Assembly (NCBI GenBank): GCA_964464625.1
Contig: CAYXKD010000011.1
Span: 1 to 47,937 of the forward strand
DNA: 47,937 nucleotides
Direction: 5' to 3'
Source: JAAZIN01 sp964464625
GTDB lineage: Bacteria > Bacillota > Dethiobacteria > DTU022
Under the pieces are notes generated by a model that was not told the DNA's origin, did not search any database, and was given only the letters and a program-made list of their open reading frames with translations. This document shows positions 25,765 through 33,970 of this stretch, piece after piece; within the stretch, counting starts at the first letter, position 1; each line of letters opens with the position of its first letter. The translations under genes were made by a program, and so were the position numbers.

Positions 25765-26642
25765 ATGGAGTAGCCATTGAAGATACTTTTGCTGAAGCCT
25801 TTCAAATGTATGGCACCCGTATCATTATCACTGCCATCACTCCGGAGTGGGCGATGACGACTGCCAGGGTGGTGACCGGGTTTGCCACCTCGGTGATCGG
25901 CTGCGGATGTGAGGCGGGGATTGAAGGTGAAGTAGAAGATACACCCGATGGCAGGCCCGGTGTTGCCGTTCTCTTTTTCGGCATGTCCAAAAGTGATCTG
26001 GAGAAGCAATTGATTAAACGTGTGGGGCAGGGGATTATGACTGCGCCCACATCTGCCTGCTACAATGGCCTGCCTGTGACGGAGAGGTTGGAGGTGGGAG
26101 GAAAGATTCGCTTTTTTGGGGACGGCTTCCAGATCAGCAAAGTGGTGGAGGGCAGGCGCTTCTGGCGCATCCCGGTGATGGAGGGCGAGTTTATCCTGGA
26201 GGAATCATTCGGGGTTAAAAAATCGGTGGGCGGAGGTAATTTTCTCATTCTGGGGGAGGATCTTCGCCGAACCCTGGAAGCTGCCGAAACTGCAGTGAGG
26301 GCCATGACGGGAATAAAAGGAGTCGCCCTCCCCTTCCCGGGGGGGATCGTGCGCAGTGGAAGCAAAGTTGGCTCCAGGTATAAGTTTCTTACAGCATCAA
26401 CGAACACCCCATATTGTCCCACCATCAAAGGGCAGGTCCAATCCTCCCTTGAAGATACTGTGGGCTGCGTGCTGGAGATTGTCATTGACGGCCTTGACCT
26501 GGAAGATGTTGAGGAAGCCATGCGCAGAGGGATCGAAGCGGCCTGCGGGCCCGGTATCGTGAAAATATCTGCAGGCAATTATGGGGGGAATCTGGGGAAA
26601 TACAAAATTCATTTGACCGATATTTTGGAGCGAGCGCTATGA
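25755..26642 (+). CDS. ftr: formylmethanofuran:H4MPT formyltransferase
   Basis: 295 residues, full length for Ftr/FhcD. MYGTRIIITAITPEWAMTTA near the N-terminus and FPGGIVRSGSKVGSRYKF in the C-terminal half are family signatures. The enzyme moves the formyl group between methanofuran and H4MPT. In Fhc and in this gene order (B-A-Ftr-C) it sits between subunits A and C. It starts inside fmdA and its TGA overlaps the fmdC ATG (ATGA), so translation is coupled. Confidence 0.93.
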   Translation: MFINGVAIEDTFAEAFQMYGTRIIITAITPEWAMTTARVVTGFATSVIGCGCEAGIEGEVEDTPDGRPGVAVLFFGMSKSDLEKQLIKRVGQGIMTAPTSACYNGLPVTERLEVGGKIRFFGDGFQISKVVEGRRFWRIPVMEGEFILEESFGVKKSVGGGNFLILGEDLRRTLEAAETAVRAMTGIKGVALPFPGGIVRSGSKVGSRYKFLTASTNTPYCPTIKGQVQSSLEDTVGCVLEIVIDGLDLEDVEEAMRRGIEAACGPGIVKISAGNYGGNLGKYKIHLTDILERAL

Positions 26643-27499
26643 AAACAGTTAAATTAACATTGGAGCAAGATTTGGCAGTCCCGCTGGAAGTGGAGGCTTT
26701 GAATCCGCTGAGGCTGGCGGATATGAGCATAGATGAGATTAAGTCTTGCGAAATATGGTATGGCAAAGCTAAAAAACAGACAGGTGAAATTTTCAAGGTC
26801 GAGGTTACCGGAGGGCCACCGGACCTTCCAGCGGATCTGAATCTTCCCCATGAGGATATCTGCCTTGAACTGTATGGAAACCTCTCCCGGGTGAAGCGCA
26901 TCGGGCAGGGAATGGGGGGAGGGCTTCTTATTGTGCATGGGGATGCCGGTGTCCATCTTGGTTCGCTTATGACCGGCGGCATCATTGTCGTTGAAGGGAG
27001 CAGCGGCGACTGGACAGGGGCCCAGATGTCCGGAGGTCAGATCCGGGTGCAGGGAGATGCCGGCAACTTTACCGGAAGCGCTTATTGGGGGAATAAATCC
27101 GGCATGACCGGTGGTATGATCATCATCGGGGGATCTGCCGCTGATATGACGGGCCGCTTGATGCGGCGCGGCCTCATCATCGTAATGGGGGATGCGGGGG
27201 ATTTCACAGCGGGGAATATGATCGCCGGGACTGTGATTGTTGGCGGCTCGGCAGGGCGCAGAACAGGGGCTGAAATGAAAAGAGGAACAGTGCTTCTTAC
27301 CAGGGAGCCCGACATGATGCCAACTTTTCGTAAGACCTCTCTTTATGAACCGGTATTTGTCAATATCTTTGTTAAATACCTGAAAGAGAGGGGAGTCACT
27401 GTTCCCGGCCTTCATGAAAATATCACCTGCAGGCGCTTTGCAGGTGATCAGGCAGTTCAGGGGAAAGGGGAAATAATGATTTGTCAAAGCCAAAATTAA
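26639..27499 (+). CDS. fmdC: formylmethanofuran dehydrogenase subunit C
   Basis: 286 residues. A beta-helix made of GxGxG-type repeats runs from about residue 90 to 225, for example MTGGMIIIGGSAADMTG and MRRGLIIVMGDAGDFTAG. This is the FwdC/FmdC and glutamate-synthase-C-like fold. It holds subunits together and contributes to the formylmethanofuran complex. ATG 26639 overlaps the ftr stop by 4 bp; the end overlaps mch by 19 bp. Confidence 0.9.
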   Translation: MKTVKLTLEQDLAVPLEVEALNPLRLADMSIDEIKSCEIWYGKAKKQTGEIFKVEVTGGPPDLPADLNLPHEDICLELYGNLSRVKRIGQGMGGGLLIVHGDAGVHLGSLMTGGIIVVEGSSGDWTGAQMSGGQIRVQGDAGNFTGSAYWGNKSGMTGGMIIIGGSAADMTGRLMRRGLIIVMGDAGDFTAGNMIAGTVIVGGSAGRRTGAEMKRGTVLLTREPDMMPTFRKTSLYEPVFVNIFVKYLKERGVTVPGLHENITCRRFAGDQAVQGKGEIMICQSQN

Positions 27500-28443
27500 A
27501 CCCCAATGAAAAAGCGAAAGATATCGTTTTAACGATGATCGAATGCAAAGATGATCTAAATATTGCGGTGCACACCCTGGATAATGGCACCACTGTTGTG
27601 GATTGCGGAGTTAATGCCCCGGGGGGCATTACCGCCGGGCTGTTCTTTGCCAGGGTCTGCATGGGCGGTTTGGGAAATTGTGAATTGGAACCGCTTACTC
27701 TGGGAGATCTCTTTATGCCCGGAATTAAAGTTTATCTTGATCTGCCGGCTGTGGGCTGCATGGGGTGCCAGTATGCGGGGTGGGCTGTGCAGGCAGGAAA
27801 GTACTCTGCCATGGGCTCAGGCCCGGCCCGGATCAAATACGGTGCCGAAGAGCTAATGCAGGAACTTGGCTATGAGGATGATGCTTCCTGTGCTGTTCTG
27901 ACCATGGAAACAGGGAAACTTCCCGGTGTGGAAGCGGCGGACTATATAGCGGGAAGATGCGGAGTGCCGGGGAGGGAACTTTACCTGTTAGCTGCCAGAA
28001 CTGCCAGCATTGCCGGCTCCTTGCAGATAGCCGCTCGCGTGGTGGAAACGGGCCTGCACAAGCTGGCTGAACTGGGTTTTAATATTAAAAAGATCATATC
28101 GGGGTTGGGGACTTGTCCATTGGCTCCGGTAAAAGAGAGCGACCTTGAGGCCATCGGAGTGACCAATGACTGTGTTCTTTACGGTGGCCGCGTCTGGTAC
28201 ATGGCAGATTGTGCAGACAAAGAGATCGAGAAGATTTTGGAGCAGATTCCCTCCAACAGCTCCCGTGATTATGGCAAACACTTTTACGATCTCTTTCAGG
28301 AGTGCGGTGACTTCTACTCCATCGATCCTTTGCTCTTCAGCCCTGCCGAGGTCTTTATCAACAATATAAGGAGCGGGCGTCTGTACCATGCCGGCGAATT
28401 GAACAAGGATTTACTCACGGCTATTTTTGGAAAGAGTGGATAA
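27481..28443 (+). CDS. mch: methenyl-H4MPT cyclohydrolase
   Basis: 320 residues, full length for Mch. VVDCGVNAPGGITAGLFFAR, CMGGLGNCELEP, GCMGCQYAGWAV, MGSGPARIKY and GTCPLAPVKE are typical. It interconverts formyl-H4MPT and methenyl-H4MPT, linking ftr with mtdB. TTG 27481 is the start, preceded by GGGGAAA and overlapping fmdC by 19 bp. Confidence 0.93.
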   Translation: MSKPKLNPNEKAKDIVLTMIECKDDLNIAVHTLDNGTTVVDCGVNAPGGITAGLFFARVCMGGLGNCELEPLTLGDLFMPGIKVYLDLPAVGCMGCQYAGWAVQAGKYSAMGSGPARIKYGAEELMQELGYEDDASCAVLTMETGKLPGVEAADYIAGRCGVPGRELYLLAARTASIAGSLQIAARVVETGLHKLAELGFNIKKIISGLGTCPLAPVKESDLEAIGVTNDCVLYGGRVWYMADCADKEIEKILEQIPSNSSRDYGKHFYDLFQECGDFYSIDPLLFSPAEVFINNIRSGRLYHAGELNKDLLTAIFGKSG

Positions 28444-28448
28444 GAGGT

Positions 28449-29351
28449 ATGCGTATCGCCATTATCGGTAACCGCACATGCTGGCATGCGGCAAAACTGG
28501 CTGCAGCCCTGGAGGAGCTGGATATAAAAGCTGCCTTTGCTCTTCCCAGGCATATATGCGCCTCCATAGGCAAACGGCCCTACGTCTCCTGTACTGAGGG
28601 GTTATCAACTGTCCCCCTTGATGATTTCGATGCGGTGGTGGTGCGCTCTCTCCCCGGGGGCTCTTTGGAACAGGTTATCTTCAGGGTTGATCTTTTACAC
28701 CGCCTGGAAAATGACGGGGTTACAGTGATCAATAGAGCAGACTGCATTGAAAAAACAGTTAATAAATATTACACATCAGCCCTGCTTGAAGACCACGGTG
28801 TTTCCACACCGCGGACTATAGTGACGGAACGTTTTGACGAAGCAATGGCTGCTTATAAGGCGATGGGGGATGTAATCGTCAAGCCCCTTTTCGGCTCGTT
28901 GGGACTGGGCATGGTGCGGATTTCCGACGAGGATACCGCTCACAGGGTTTTTAGGGCCTGGCAGGCCTGCCGTTATGTTTACTATATCCAGGAGTATATA
29001 GAGCATGATAACTGGGACATAAGGGCATTTGTCATCGGTGCACGGGTTGTTGCAGCTATGAAACGATTTTCCGATAACTGGAAGACAAATATCAGCAGGG
29101 GGGGGACTGCCGCGCCCTTCGCGCTTTCACCCGAACAGGAGAGACTCTGCCTCAAGACAGCCTCTGCACTGGGTGCGCAATATCTGGGAGTGGATCTCCT
29201 TGTGGATCGCGACGGTTTTTCCCATGTGATCGAGGCTAACAGTGTCCCCGGGTGGAGAGGGCTGCAAAAAGTTACAGATCTGGATATTGCCGATGAACTG
29301 GCAAAATATATTGTTAGCTACACCCGGGAGGAAAGGGATTATGCAGAATAA
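28449..29351 (+). CDS. RimK/MptN-like ATP-grasp ligase
   Basis: 300 residues, ATP-grasp. VIVKPLFGSLGLGMVRI is the ATP loop, YYIQEYIEHDNWDIRAFVIG the second lobe, and GVDLLVDRDGFSHVIEANSV with PGWRGLQ the metal-ligand region. This layout is that of RimK-type amino-acid ligases, including MptN, which adds glutamate to tetrahydromethanopterin to make tetrahydrosarcinapterin, and CofF. A role in modifying H4MPT is likely from the context, but the substrate is not proven. It starts 5 nt after mch and overlaps the next gene by 11 bp. Confidence 0.75.
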   Translation: MRIAIIGNRTCWHAAKLAAALEELDIKAAFALPRHICASIGKRPYVSCTEGLSTVPLDDFDAVVVRSLPGGSLEQVIFRVDLLHRLENDGVTVINRADCIEKTVNKYYTSALLEDHGVSTPRTIVTERFDEAMAAYKAMGDVIVKPLFGSLGLGMVRISDEDTAHRVFRAWQACRYVYYIQEYIEHDNWDIRAFVIGARVVAAMKRFSDNWKTNISRGGTAAPFALSPEQERLCLKTASALGAQYLGVDLLVDRDGFSHVIEANSVPGWRGLQKVTDLDIADELAKYIVSYTREERDYAE

Positions 29352-30231
29352 ATTCCTGGAGAGGGCAGATGTGGGCAGGGCCGCACAGGCCGCTTCAATG
29401 CTTGAGGTAATTGCTCCCAAACCGGGCAATGTGAACCGCTGCTTCGATTTTGCCGACACCACGCTTGGTGATTTTTTGATGAGTGCGGTTATGATCGGGC
29501 GTCATATGGAAGAGGCACATCTCAATCCCGTGGGGGTTACCATCAGGAGGGCAGTTCAGGCCACCCGGCGGGTGGTGAGGCAGAACACCAACCTGGGTAT
29601 GATCCTGCTTTTTACACCGCTGGCCGGGGCTTATGGGAGAGGTGAACTGCGCCGGTCAGTGAAAAGGGTGCTGGACTCCCTGACCATCGATGATGCCCGG
29701 GATGCATACAGGGCCATACGCCAGGCATCTCCGGGAGGTTTGGGCGAGGCACCGGACTATGACGTGGCAGTTGATAACGTTGATATAACTCTTTTAGAAT
29801 CGATGAGCCTGGCCCGGGAGAGGGACACAGTGGCCCGGGAGTATGTGACCGGTTTTTCCATTACCTTTGATCTGGGTTCTCCATCTCTGGGATCCTTTTT
29901 GAAAGAGGGATACACTTTTTCTGAAGCAGTGGTGCAAACATATCTGACCATCCTGGCAGAGGTACCGGACACTTTGATTGCCAGGAAAAATAATATGCAG
30001 GTAGCACAGGATGTCTCCCGCAGAGCCTTAAAGGTTATCAGGGCAGGGGCAATGCGGTCAACTGAAGGAAAGGAAGCGCTCTGGAAACTTGACAGCTACC
30101 TGAGATCGGAAGGGAACAAGCTAAACCCGGGGACCACCGCAGATCTTACAGCTGCTGCGATCTTCACATATTTGCTGCAAAATGGCCTGGAAGTATGGCA
30201 AAAGAATGTTGACATAAGAAGAGGAGGGTGA
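29341..30231 (+). CDS. CitG-like (triphosphoribosyl-dephospho-CoA synthase family) protein
   Basis: 296 residues. AASMLEVIAPKPGNVNRCFD, with KPGNV, is the CitG/MdcB signature, followed by LGDFLMSAVMIGRHME, NTNLGMILLFTPLAGA and the acidic DYDVAVDN. CitG joins ATP and dephospho-CoA. Here no citrate lyase genes are nearby; relatives occur in H4MPT islands of methylotrophs and archaea with unknown reaction, probably a ribosyl or phosphoribosyl transfer in cofactor synthesis. ATG 29341 has GGGAGGAAAGGG upstream. A longer reading from 29242 overlaps the ligase and is not family-like. Confidence 0.75.
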   Translation: MQNKFLERADVGRAAQAASMLEVIAPKPGNVNRCFDFADTTLGDFLMSAVMIGRHMEEAHLNPVGVTIRRAVQATRRVVRQNTNLGMILLFTPLAGAYGRGELRRSVKRVLDSLTIDDARDAYRAIRQASPGGLGEAPDYDVAVDNVDITLLESMSLARERDTVAREYVTGFSITFDLGSPSLGSFLKEGYTFSEAVVQTYLTILAEVPDTLIARKNNMQVAQDVSRRALKVIRAGAMRSTEGKEALWKLDSYLRSEGNKLNPGTTADLTAAAIFTYLLQNGLEVWQKNVDIRRGG

Positions 30232-30234
30232 CGC

Positions 30235-30990
30235 TTGGGCAAAAAGGAGCTGCAAATTCTCTTGGAATCCCTGTTGTCCGGAAAAACAACAGTGGAACAG
30301 GCGCTGGAGCAGTTGGCACAACTGCCTTACGAAAATTTGGAATATGCCCGTCTGGATCATCACCGGGAGCTGCGCACCGGATTTCCGGAAGTTGTCTTCT
30401 GCCAGGGAAAAACTGTGGAACAGGTGGCGGAGATCTTTGCCAGGCTTGCTGCCAGATCAAAAATAGTACTGGGGACCCGGGCGGGCCCCGACGCCTTTGG
30501 GGCTGTAAAAGAAAAATGCCCGGAGGCAGTTTACCACCAGATTGCCCGCTGTATAGTTGTCTCTTCCAGAGAAGAGGGTGAAAAGAAAGGGGACGTCCTT
30601 GTTGTCAGCGCCGGAACAGCGGATATGCCGGTAGCGGAAGAGGCTGCAGTGTCAGCTGAGACTATGGGATTAAGGGTATCAAGGCTTTATGATGTTGGCG
30701 TGGCGGGGATTCATCGTTTACTGGAGCATTGCGCCTTGTTGCGGCAGGCCACTGTGATCATCGTTGTCGCCGGGATGGAAGGTGCCCTGGCCAGTGTTGT
30801 TGGCGGGCTGACCAGCAGGCCCATTATTGCGGTACCCACCAGCGTTGGTTATGGGGCAAATTTTGGGGGACTCTCTGCTTTGCTGGCCATGCTCAACAGC
30901 TGTGCCTCAGGTGTTGGCGTGGTCAACATAGATAACGGCTACGGCGCCGCCTCACTGGCTTATGCCATTGTTGACACCGAAAGGAGCTAA
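30235..30990 (+). CDS. larB: LarB, pyridinium-3,5-biscarboxylate mononucleotide synthase
   Basis: 251 residues. SAGTADMPVAEEAA, LYDVGVAGIHRLL, GMEGALASVVGGL and PTSVGYGANFGGL are LarB blocks. LNSCASGVGVVNIDNGYGA carries Cys223, the residue that attacks the pyridinium ring. LarB carboxylates and hydrolyses nicotinic acid adenine dinucleotide as the first step to the nickel-pincer nucleotide. TTG 30235 has AGAGGAGGGTG upstream. It sits 3 nt after the CitG-like gene and 2 nt before larC, inside the H4MPT operon. Confidence 0.92.
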   Translation: MGKKELQILLESLLSGKTTVEQALEQLAQLPYENLEYARLDHHRELRTGFPEVVFCQGKTVEQVAEIFARLAARSKIVLGTRAGPDAFGAVKEKCPEAVYHQIARCIVVSSREEGEKKGDVLVVSAGTADMPVAEEAAVSAETMGLRVSRLYDVGVAGIHRLLEHCALLRQATVIIVVAGMEGALASVVGGLTSRPIIAVPTSVGYGANFGGLSALLAMLNSCASGVGVVNIDNGYGAASLAYAIVDTERS

Positions 30991-30992
30991 CT

Positions 30993-32192
30993 ATGAAGGT
31001 ACTCTATCTTGATTGTTTTGCAGGTATTGCCGGAGACATGCTACTGGGCTCCTTGCTGGATGTGGGGGCAGATTTGGAAGCAGTAAAAAAAGGTATTTCC
31101 AGCCTGGAAATAGAGGACTATACCATTGAAACGGGGAGGAGCAGCAGCCATGGTATTGCCGCCACCTATGTGCACATCGCAAGCACAGGTGATCAGCCGC
31201 ACCGCCACCTGCAGGATATCCTGGACCTTATCGATAAAGGCGAATTAAATGACAGCGTCAAGGAAAAAGCCCGCAGTGTTTTCAGGCGATTGGCTGAGGC
31301 GGAAGCGAAGGTGCACGGAACCACCCCGGAGCATGTTCATTTTCATGAAGTCGGAGCTATTGATTCCATCTGTGATATTGTTGGCAGCATCATCGCTCTG
31401 GAGAGTTTGAATGTGGCTCGGATCATCTGTTCCCCGCTGCCTATAACCTCAGGGACCGTCCAGTGTGAGCACGGCTTGATTCCCGTTCCCGCCCCGGCAA
31501 CCCTGGAGCTGATTGTGGGAATTCCCACGCGCAAGTTGGACATTGAGGGGGAACTGGTCACCCCTACAGGTGCTGTAATGGCTGCAACCCTGGCTCATTC
31601 CTTCTCTTCCTTTCCTGCGATGACGGTGCAGCGGGTGGGTTACGGCATGGGCACCAGGGACTACGGTTTCCCCAATGTGATACGGGCCATCATTGGAGAG
31701 ACTAAAGAACCTTCGGGGGATGCCGGAGGACCGGGAAATCCCGATGAAGTTGTGGTTATGGAGGCAAGCATTGATGATCTCAATCCCGAAATCTACCCCT
31801 ACCTGCTCCAGAAACTGCTGGATGCCGGTGCGCTGGATGCTTTTTTAACACCCATCATCATGAAAGGCGGCAGGCCCGGCATACTCCTGACGGTGCTGGC
31901 GCACCGCGAGGAGTGGGATGATGCCGCAAGAGTTATCTTCCAGGAGGCTTCAACGCTGGGTCTGCGTATGCGCTGTGACCTACGGCGGGTGCTTTCACGG
32001 GAAATGATCAGGGTGGAAACACCTTTTGGTGAGATTGCCGTGAAGATCGGCCGGAGCAGAAAAGGCGAGGCCCCCCTGCAGATAGCCCCCGAATACAGGG
32101 AGTGCTGCGCCGCGGCGGAACTCTTTAAAGTTCCACTAAAAACTGTGTTTAACGAGGCTGTGGCTGCTGCTTTAAAGATAGAGCATCCATAA
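30993..32192 (+). CDS. larC: LarC, nickel insertion protein
   Basis: 399 residues in one uninterrupted frame; some LarC proteins need a programmed frameshift. The N-terminal domain has LDCFAGIAGDMLLGSLLD and VHFHEVGAIDSICDIVGS. The C-terminal domain begins near residue 250 with SIDDLNPEIYPYLLQKLLDA and KGGRPGILLTVLA. LarC puts nickel into the dithio-pyridinium nucleotide using CTP. The poly-His linker seen in many LarC proteins is absent; the linker is Gly/Pro-rich. It is the last gene of the operon. A dispersed repeat starts 8 bp after the stop. Confidence 0.93.
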   Translation: MKVLYLDCFAGIAGDMLLGSLLDVGADLEAVKKGISSLEIEDYTIETGRSSSHGIAATYVHIASTGDQPHRHLQDILDLIDKGELNDSVKEKARSVFRRLAEAEAKVHGTTPEHVHFHEVGAIDSICDIVGSIIALESLNVARIICSPLPITSGTVQCEHGLIPVPAPATLELIVGIPTRKLDIEGELVTPTGAVMAATLAHSFSSFPAMTVQRVGYGMGTRDYGFPNVIRAIIGETKEPSGDAGGPGNPDEVVVMEASIDDLNPEIYPYLLQKLLDAGALDAFLTPIIMKGGRPGILLTVLAHREEWDDAARVIFQEASTLGLRMRCDLRRVLSREMIRVETPFGEIAVKIGRSRKGEAPLQIAPEYRECCAAAELFKVPLKTVFNEAVAAALKIEHP

Positions 32193-32199
32193 CAGGGCC

Positions 32200-32409
32200 G
32201 GGGGTCAGGTCTTGAATTATAAGGTTTTAACAAAAGGTGCGGCTGATTGTGAATTAATGTTGCCTTTAAAGGTCGGGTTTTACAGTTTACATTGCAACAA
32301 AAGATGAGGAATTTAACGCGAACCCTTGCCTTTGACAATTTACTGTTTAATAAAAGCCACTCCATCTTTCAGCAAAGATAAAGTGATAATTCAAGACCCG
32401 GCCCACGGA
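32200..32409. mobile_element. MITE-like element with ~20-bp terminal inverted repeats
   Basis: The left end 32200-32220 carries GGTCAGGTCTTGAATTAT after GGG, and the right end 32387-32409 carries ATAATTCAAGACC in inverted orientation. Between them lie about 165 bp of A/T-rich DNA with no open frame. The ends match the dispersed repeat seen at 12610 and 32420. The arrangement resembles a miniature inverted-repeat element or a REP-type unit moved by a transposase encoded elsewhere. No target duplication was confirmed. Confidence 0.45.
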
Positions 32410-32452
32410 GTGTAAAGAAAAAGTGATAATTCAAGACCTGACCCCACGGAGG
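32380..32452. repeat. two tandem copies of the dispersed repeat
   Basis: AAAGTGATAATTCAAGACC occurs at 32380 and again at 32420, each followed by a variable GGCCC or TGACCCC and then ACGGAG. The second copy matches the 12610 copy exactly over TGATAATTCAAGACCTGACC. The 40-bp spacing suggests a duplication of the element end. Confidence 0.7.
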
Positions 32453-32457
32453 GTTCT

Positions 32458-32486
32458 GACCCCCCCGGAGGGCCTGGAGGGGGGTC
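32458..32486. repeat. GC-rich hairpin after the AI-2E transporter gene
   Basis: GACCCCCC (32458-32465) pairs with GGGGGGTC (32479-32486). It lies 7 bp beyond the stop of the minus-strand transporter gene and between convergent genes. No T run follows, so it is a weak terminator candidate for either strand. Confidence 0.35.
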
Positions 32487-32492
32487 CGGGGG

Positions 32493-33551
32493 TTATGGTT
32501 CGGCGTGTTTTTTCTTGGCCAGGTAGTAATCGACAAGGAGCACTTTCAGGATGGCGCTCAGGGGGACAGCCAGGATGATACCGGCGATACCGGCCAGCTG
32601 GCCGCCGATGAGGATTACCGTGATCACCGTAAGAGGGCTCAAGTCAACGGCTTTGCCCAGGAATACGGGAGTGAAGACAAAGGCATCCAGAATTTGAGGA
32701 GCAACATAGGCGGCAAGGATAAGAAAAAAATTCGGTGTGCCCGGGAGCAGGCTGAGCAGAAGGCCCGGCACCGCAGCCATGACAGGCCCGATATAGAGGA
32801 CGATATTGAAGATACCTGCAAGAGCGCCCAGCATTATGGCAAAAGGCAGCCCCGCAATTGCCAGACCCCCACCTGTTAATACTCCCACAAATAAAGATTT
32901 TAGAAGCGTACCGCGGATGTATGAGCCCACTTTTTGATCGATTATACCCAGGATATGGATCACATCTTTTTGGTAGATGTGCGGCGCCAGGAGAGTAAGG
33001 CTGGATTTTGTTTTCTCCAGATCCTGGACCAGGTAAAAAACAATGAAGATGAGCATAAGGCCAACCCAGGCCTTGGAGACAAATGCCATGGAGAAATTGG
33101 CCAGGTATTTGAGCAGATGTTGTAAATAAACAGGCGCATCCTTGGAAAAAGCGCTGTGATATTCGTTCAACTTGTCTGCCAGCTGCAGGTTAAAACGGAT
33201 GTCAAGCTCGGATATTGTCTCAATAAATTCGGCCCACTCACCGACCAGCTCTGTTGTGATAAAGTTCGTCAACTCGGAAAGCTCCTTGAACAAGCCGGGG
33301 ACAAGGAAGTAGAAGAAAAGAAACATCGCTAAAAGAAGGACCATCACAGCGCTGGCTGCAGCCAGAATCGGAGGGAATTTATGGCTAATCAAAAATGATA
33401 CAGGCGGCAGGAGCAGGTAGACAATAAAGATGGCAATGATGAGAATGGAGATAATCGGTGCAAGCTTGACTATCATGAAGATAAGAACGGCAACAGCTGT
33501 AAAGGAGAGGGAGAATTTAAGAGCCAGACGCCACTCGCGATCTTTAAGCAA
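32493..33551 (-). CDS. AI-2E family transporter / permease
   Basis: 352 residues with seven or eight membrane segments and a central soluble stretch at about residues 100-160. PFAIMLGALAGIFNIVLYIG (the P-x-x-G-rich late helix region), GPVMAAVPGLLLSLL and PQILDAFVFTPVFLGKAVDL match the TqsA/YdbI-type AI-2E exporter superfamily. The substrate is often unknown; family members export autoinducer or act as Na+/H+ antiporters. TTG 33551 has AAGGGG 7 nt upstream. Single gene. Confidence 0.85.
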   Translation of the reverse strand: MLKDREWRLALKFSLSFTAVAVLIFMIVKLAPIISILIIAIFIVYLLLPPVSFLISHKFPPILAAASAVMVLLLAMFLFFYFLVPGLFKELSELTNFITTELVGEWAEFIETISELDIRFNLQLADKLNEYHSAFSKDAPVYLQHLLKYLANFSMAFVSKAWVGLMLIFIVFYLVQDLEKTKSSLTLLAPHIYQKDVIHILGIIDQKVGSYIRGTLLKSLFVGVLTGGGLAIAGLPFAIMLGALAGIFNIVLYIGPVMAAVPGLLLSLLPGTPNFFLILAAYVAPQILDAFVFTPVFLGKAVDLSPLTVITVILIGGQLAGIAGIILAVPLSAILKVLLVDYYLAKKKHAEP

Positions 33552-33685
33552 TGGTAAACCCCTTTCTTGTAAAATTATACAGCCCCGCAGTATCTTTTCT
33601 GAATTCTAACACGTGCAATGCCAAAAAGGAAGATCAGGCATTAAGAAGCTCTGCTGCGATTATATATGAAGGAAGGGGGGATAAG

Positions 33686-33970
33686 ATGAGCGCTTTTTGC
33701 GGGGTCATTGCGGCGCTTGCTTTGCTGGCGCTGGGGCTTTACTTTCTTCCGGCATGGGGAACTACCTCAATGGGGGTTGTTTTTGCTGCATTCTGGCTTC
33801 TGGCAGCCCTTATCTCGGCCGCCGCTTTTGGACGGGAGCTGATGCTGCTGCTGCAGCTGAACCGGATCCGGACACGCTGGCGGCGCTCGAGAAAGAAGCT
33901 GCGCCGCTCACCTGCCGCCGGCGCCTCCTCTCTTAACCACCTTCGGGAGCGGGTGAGACACTTAGATTGA
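33686..33970 (+). CDS. small membrane protein of unknown function
   Basis: 94 residues. Two hydrophobic segments lie at about residues 3-25 and 29-50, followed by an Arg/Lys-rich tail (RIRTRWRRSRKKLRRS), so the tail is probably cytoplasmic. GGAAGGGGGG lies 5 nt before ATG 33686, a strong site that supports it as real. It overlaps the end of ytrI on the other strand by 38 bp. No family recognised. Confidence 0.6.
   Translation: MSAFCGVIAALALLALGLYFLPAWGTTSMGVVFAAFWLLAALISAAAFGRELMLLLQLNRIRTRWRRSRKKLRRSPAAGASSLNHLRERVRHLD

Noticed and set aside
22880..27499. Naming the complex Fhc (formyltransferase/hydrolase)
   Set aside because: The gene order B-A-Ftr-C is the same, but FmdB keeps the redox-site residues and FmdD is present, which Fhc lacks.
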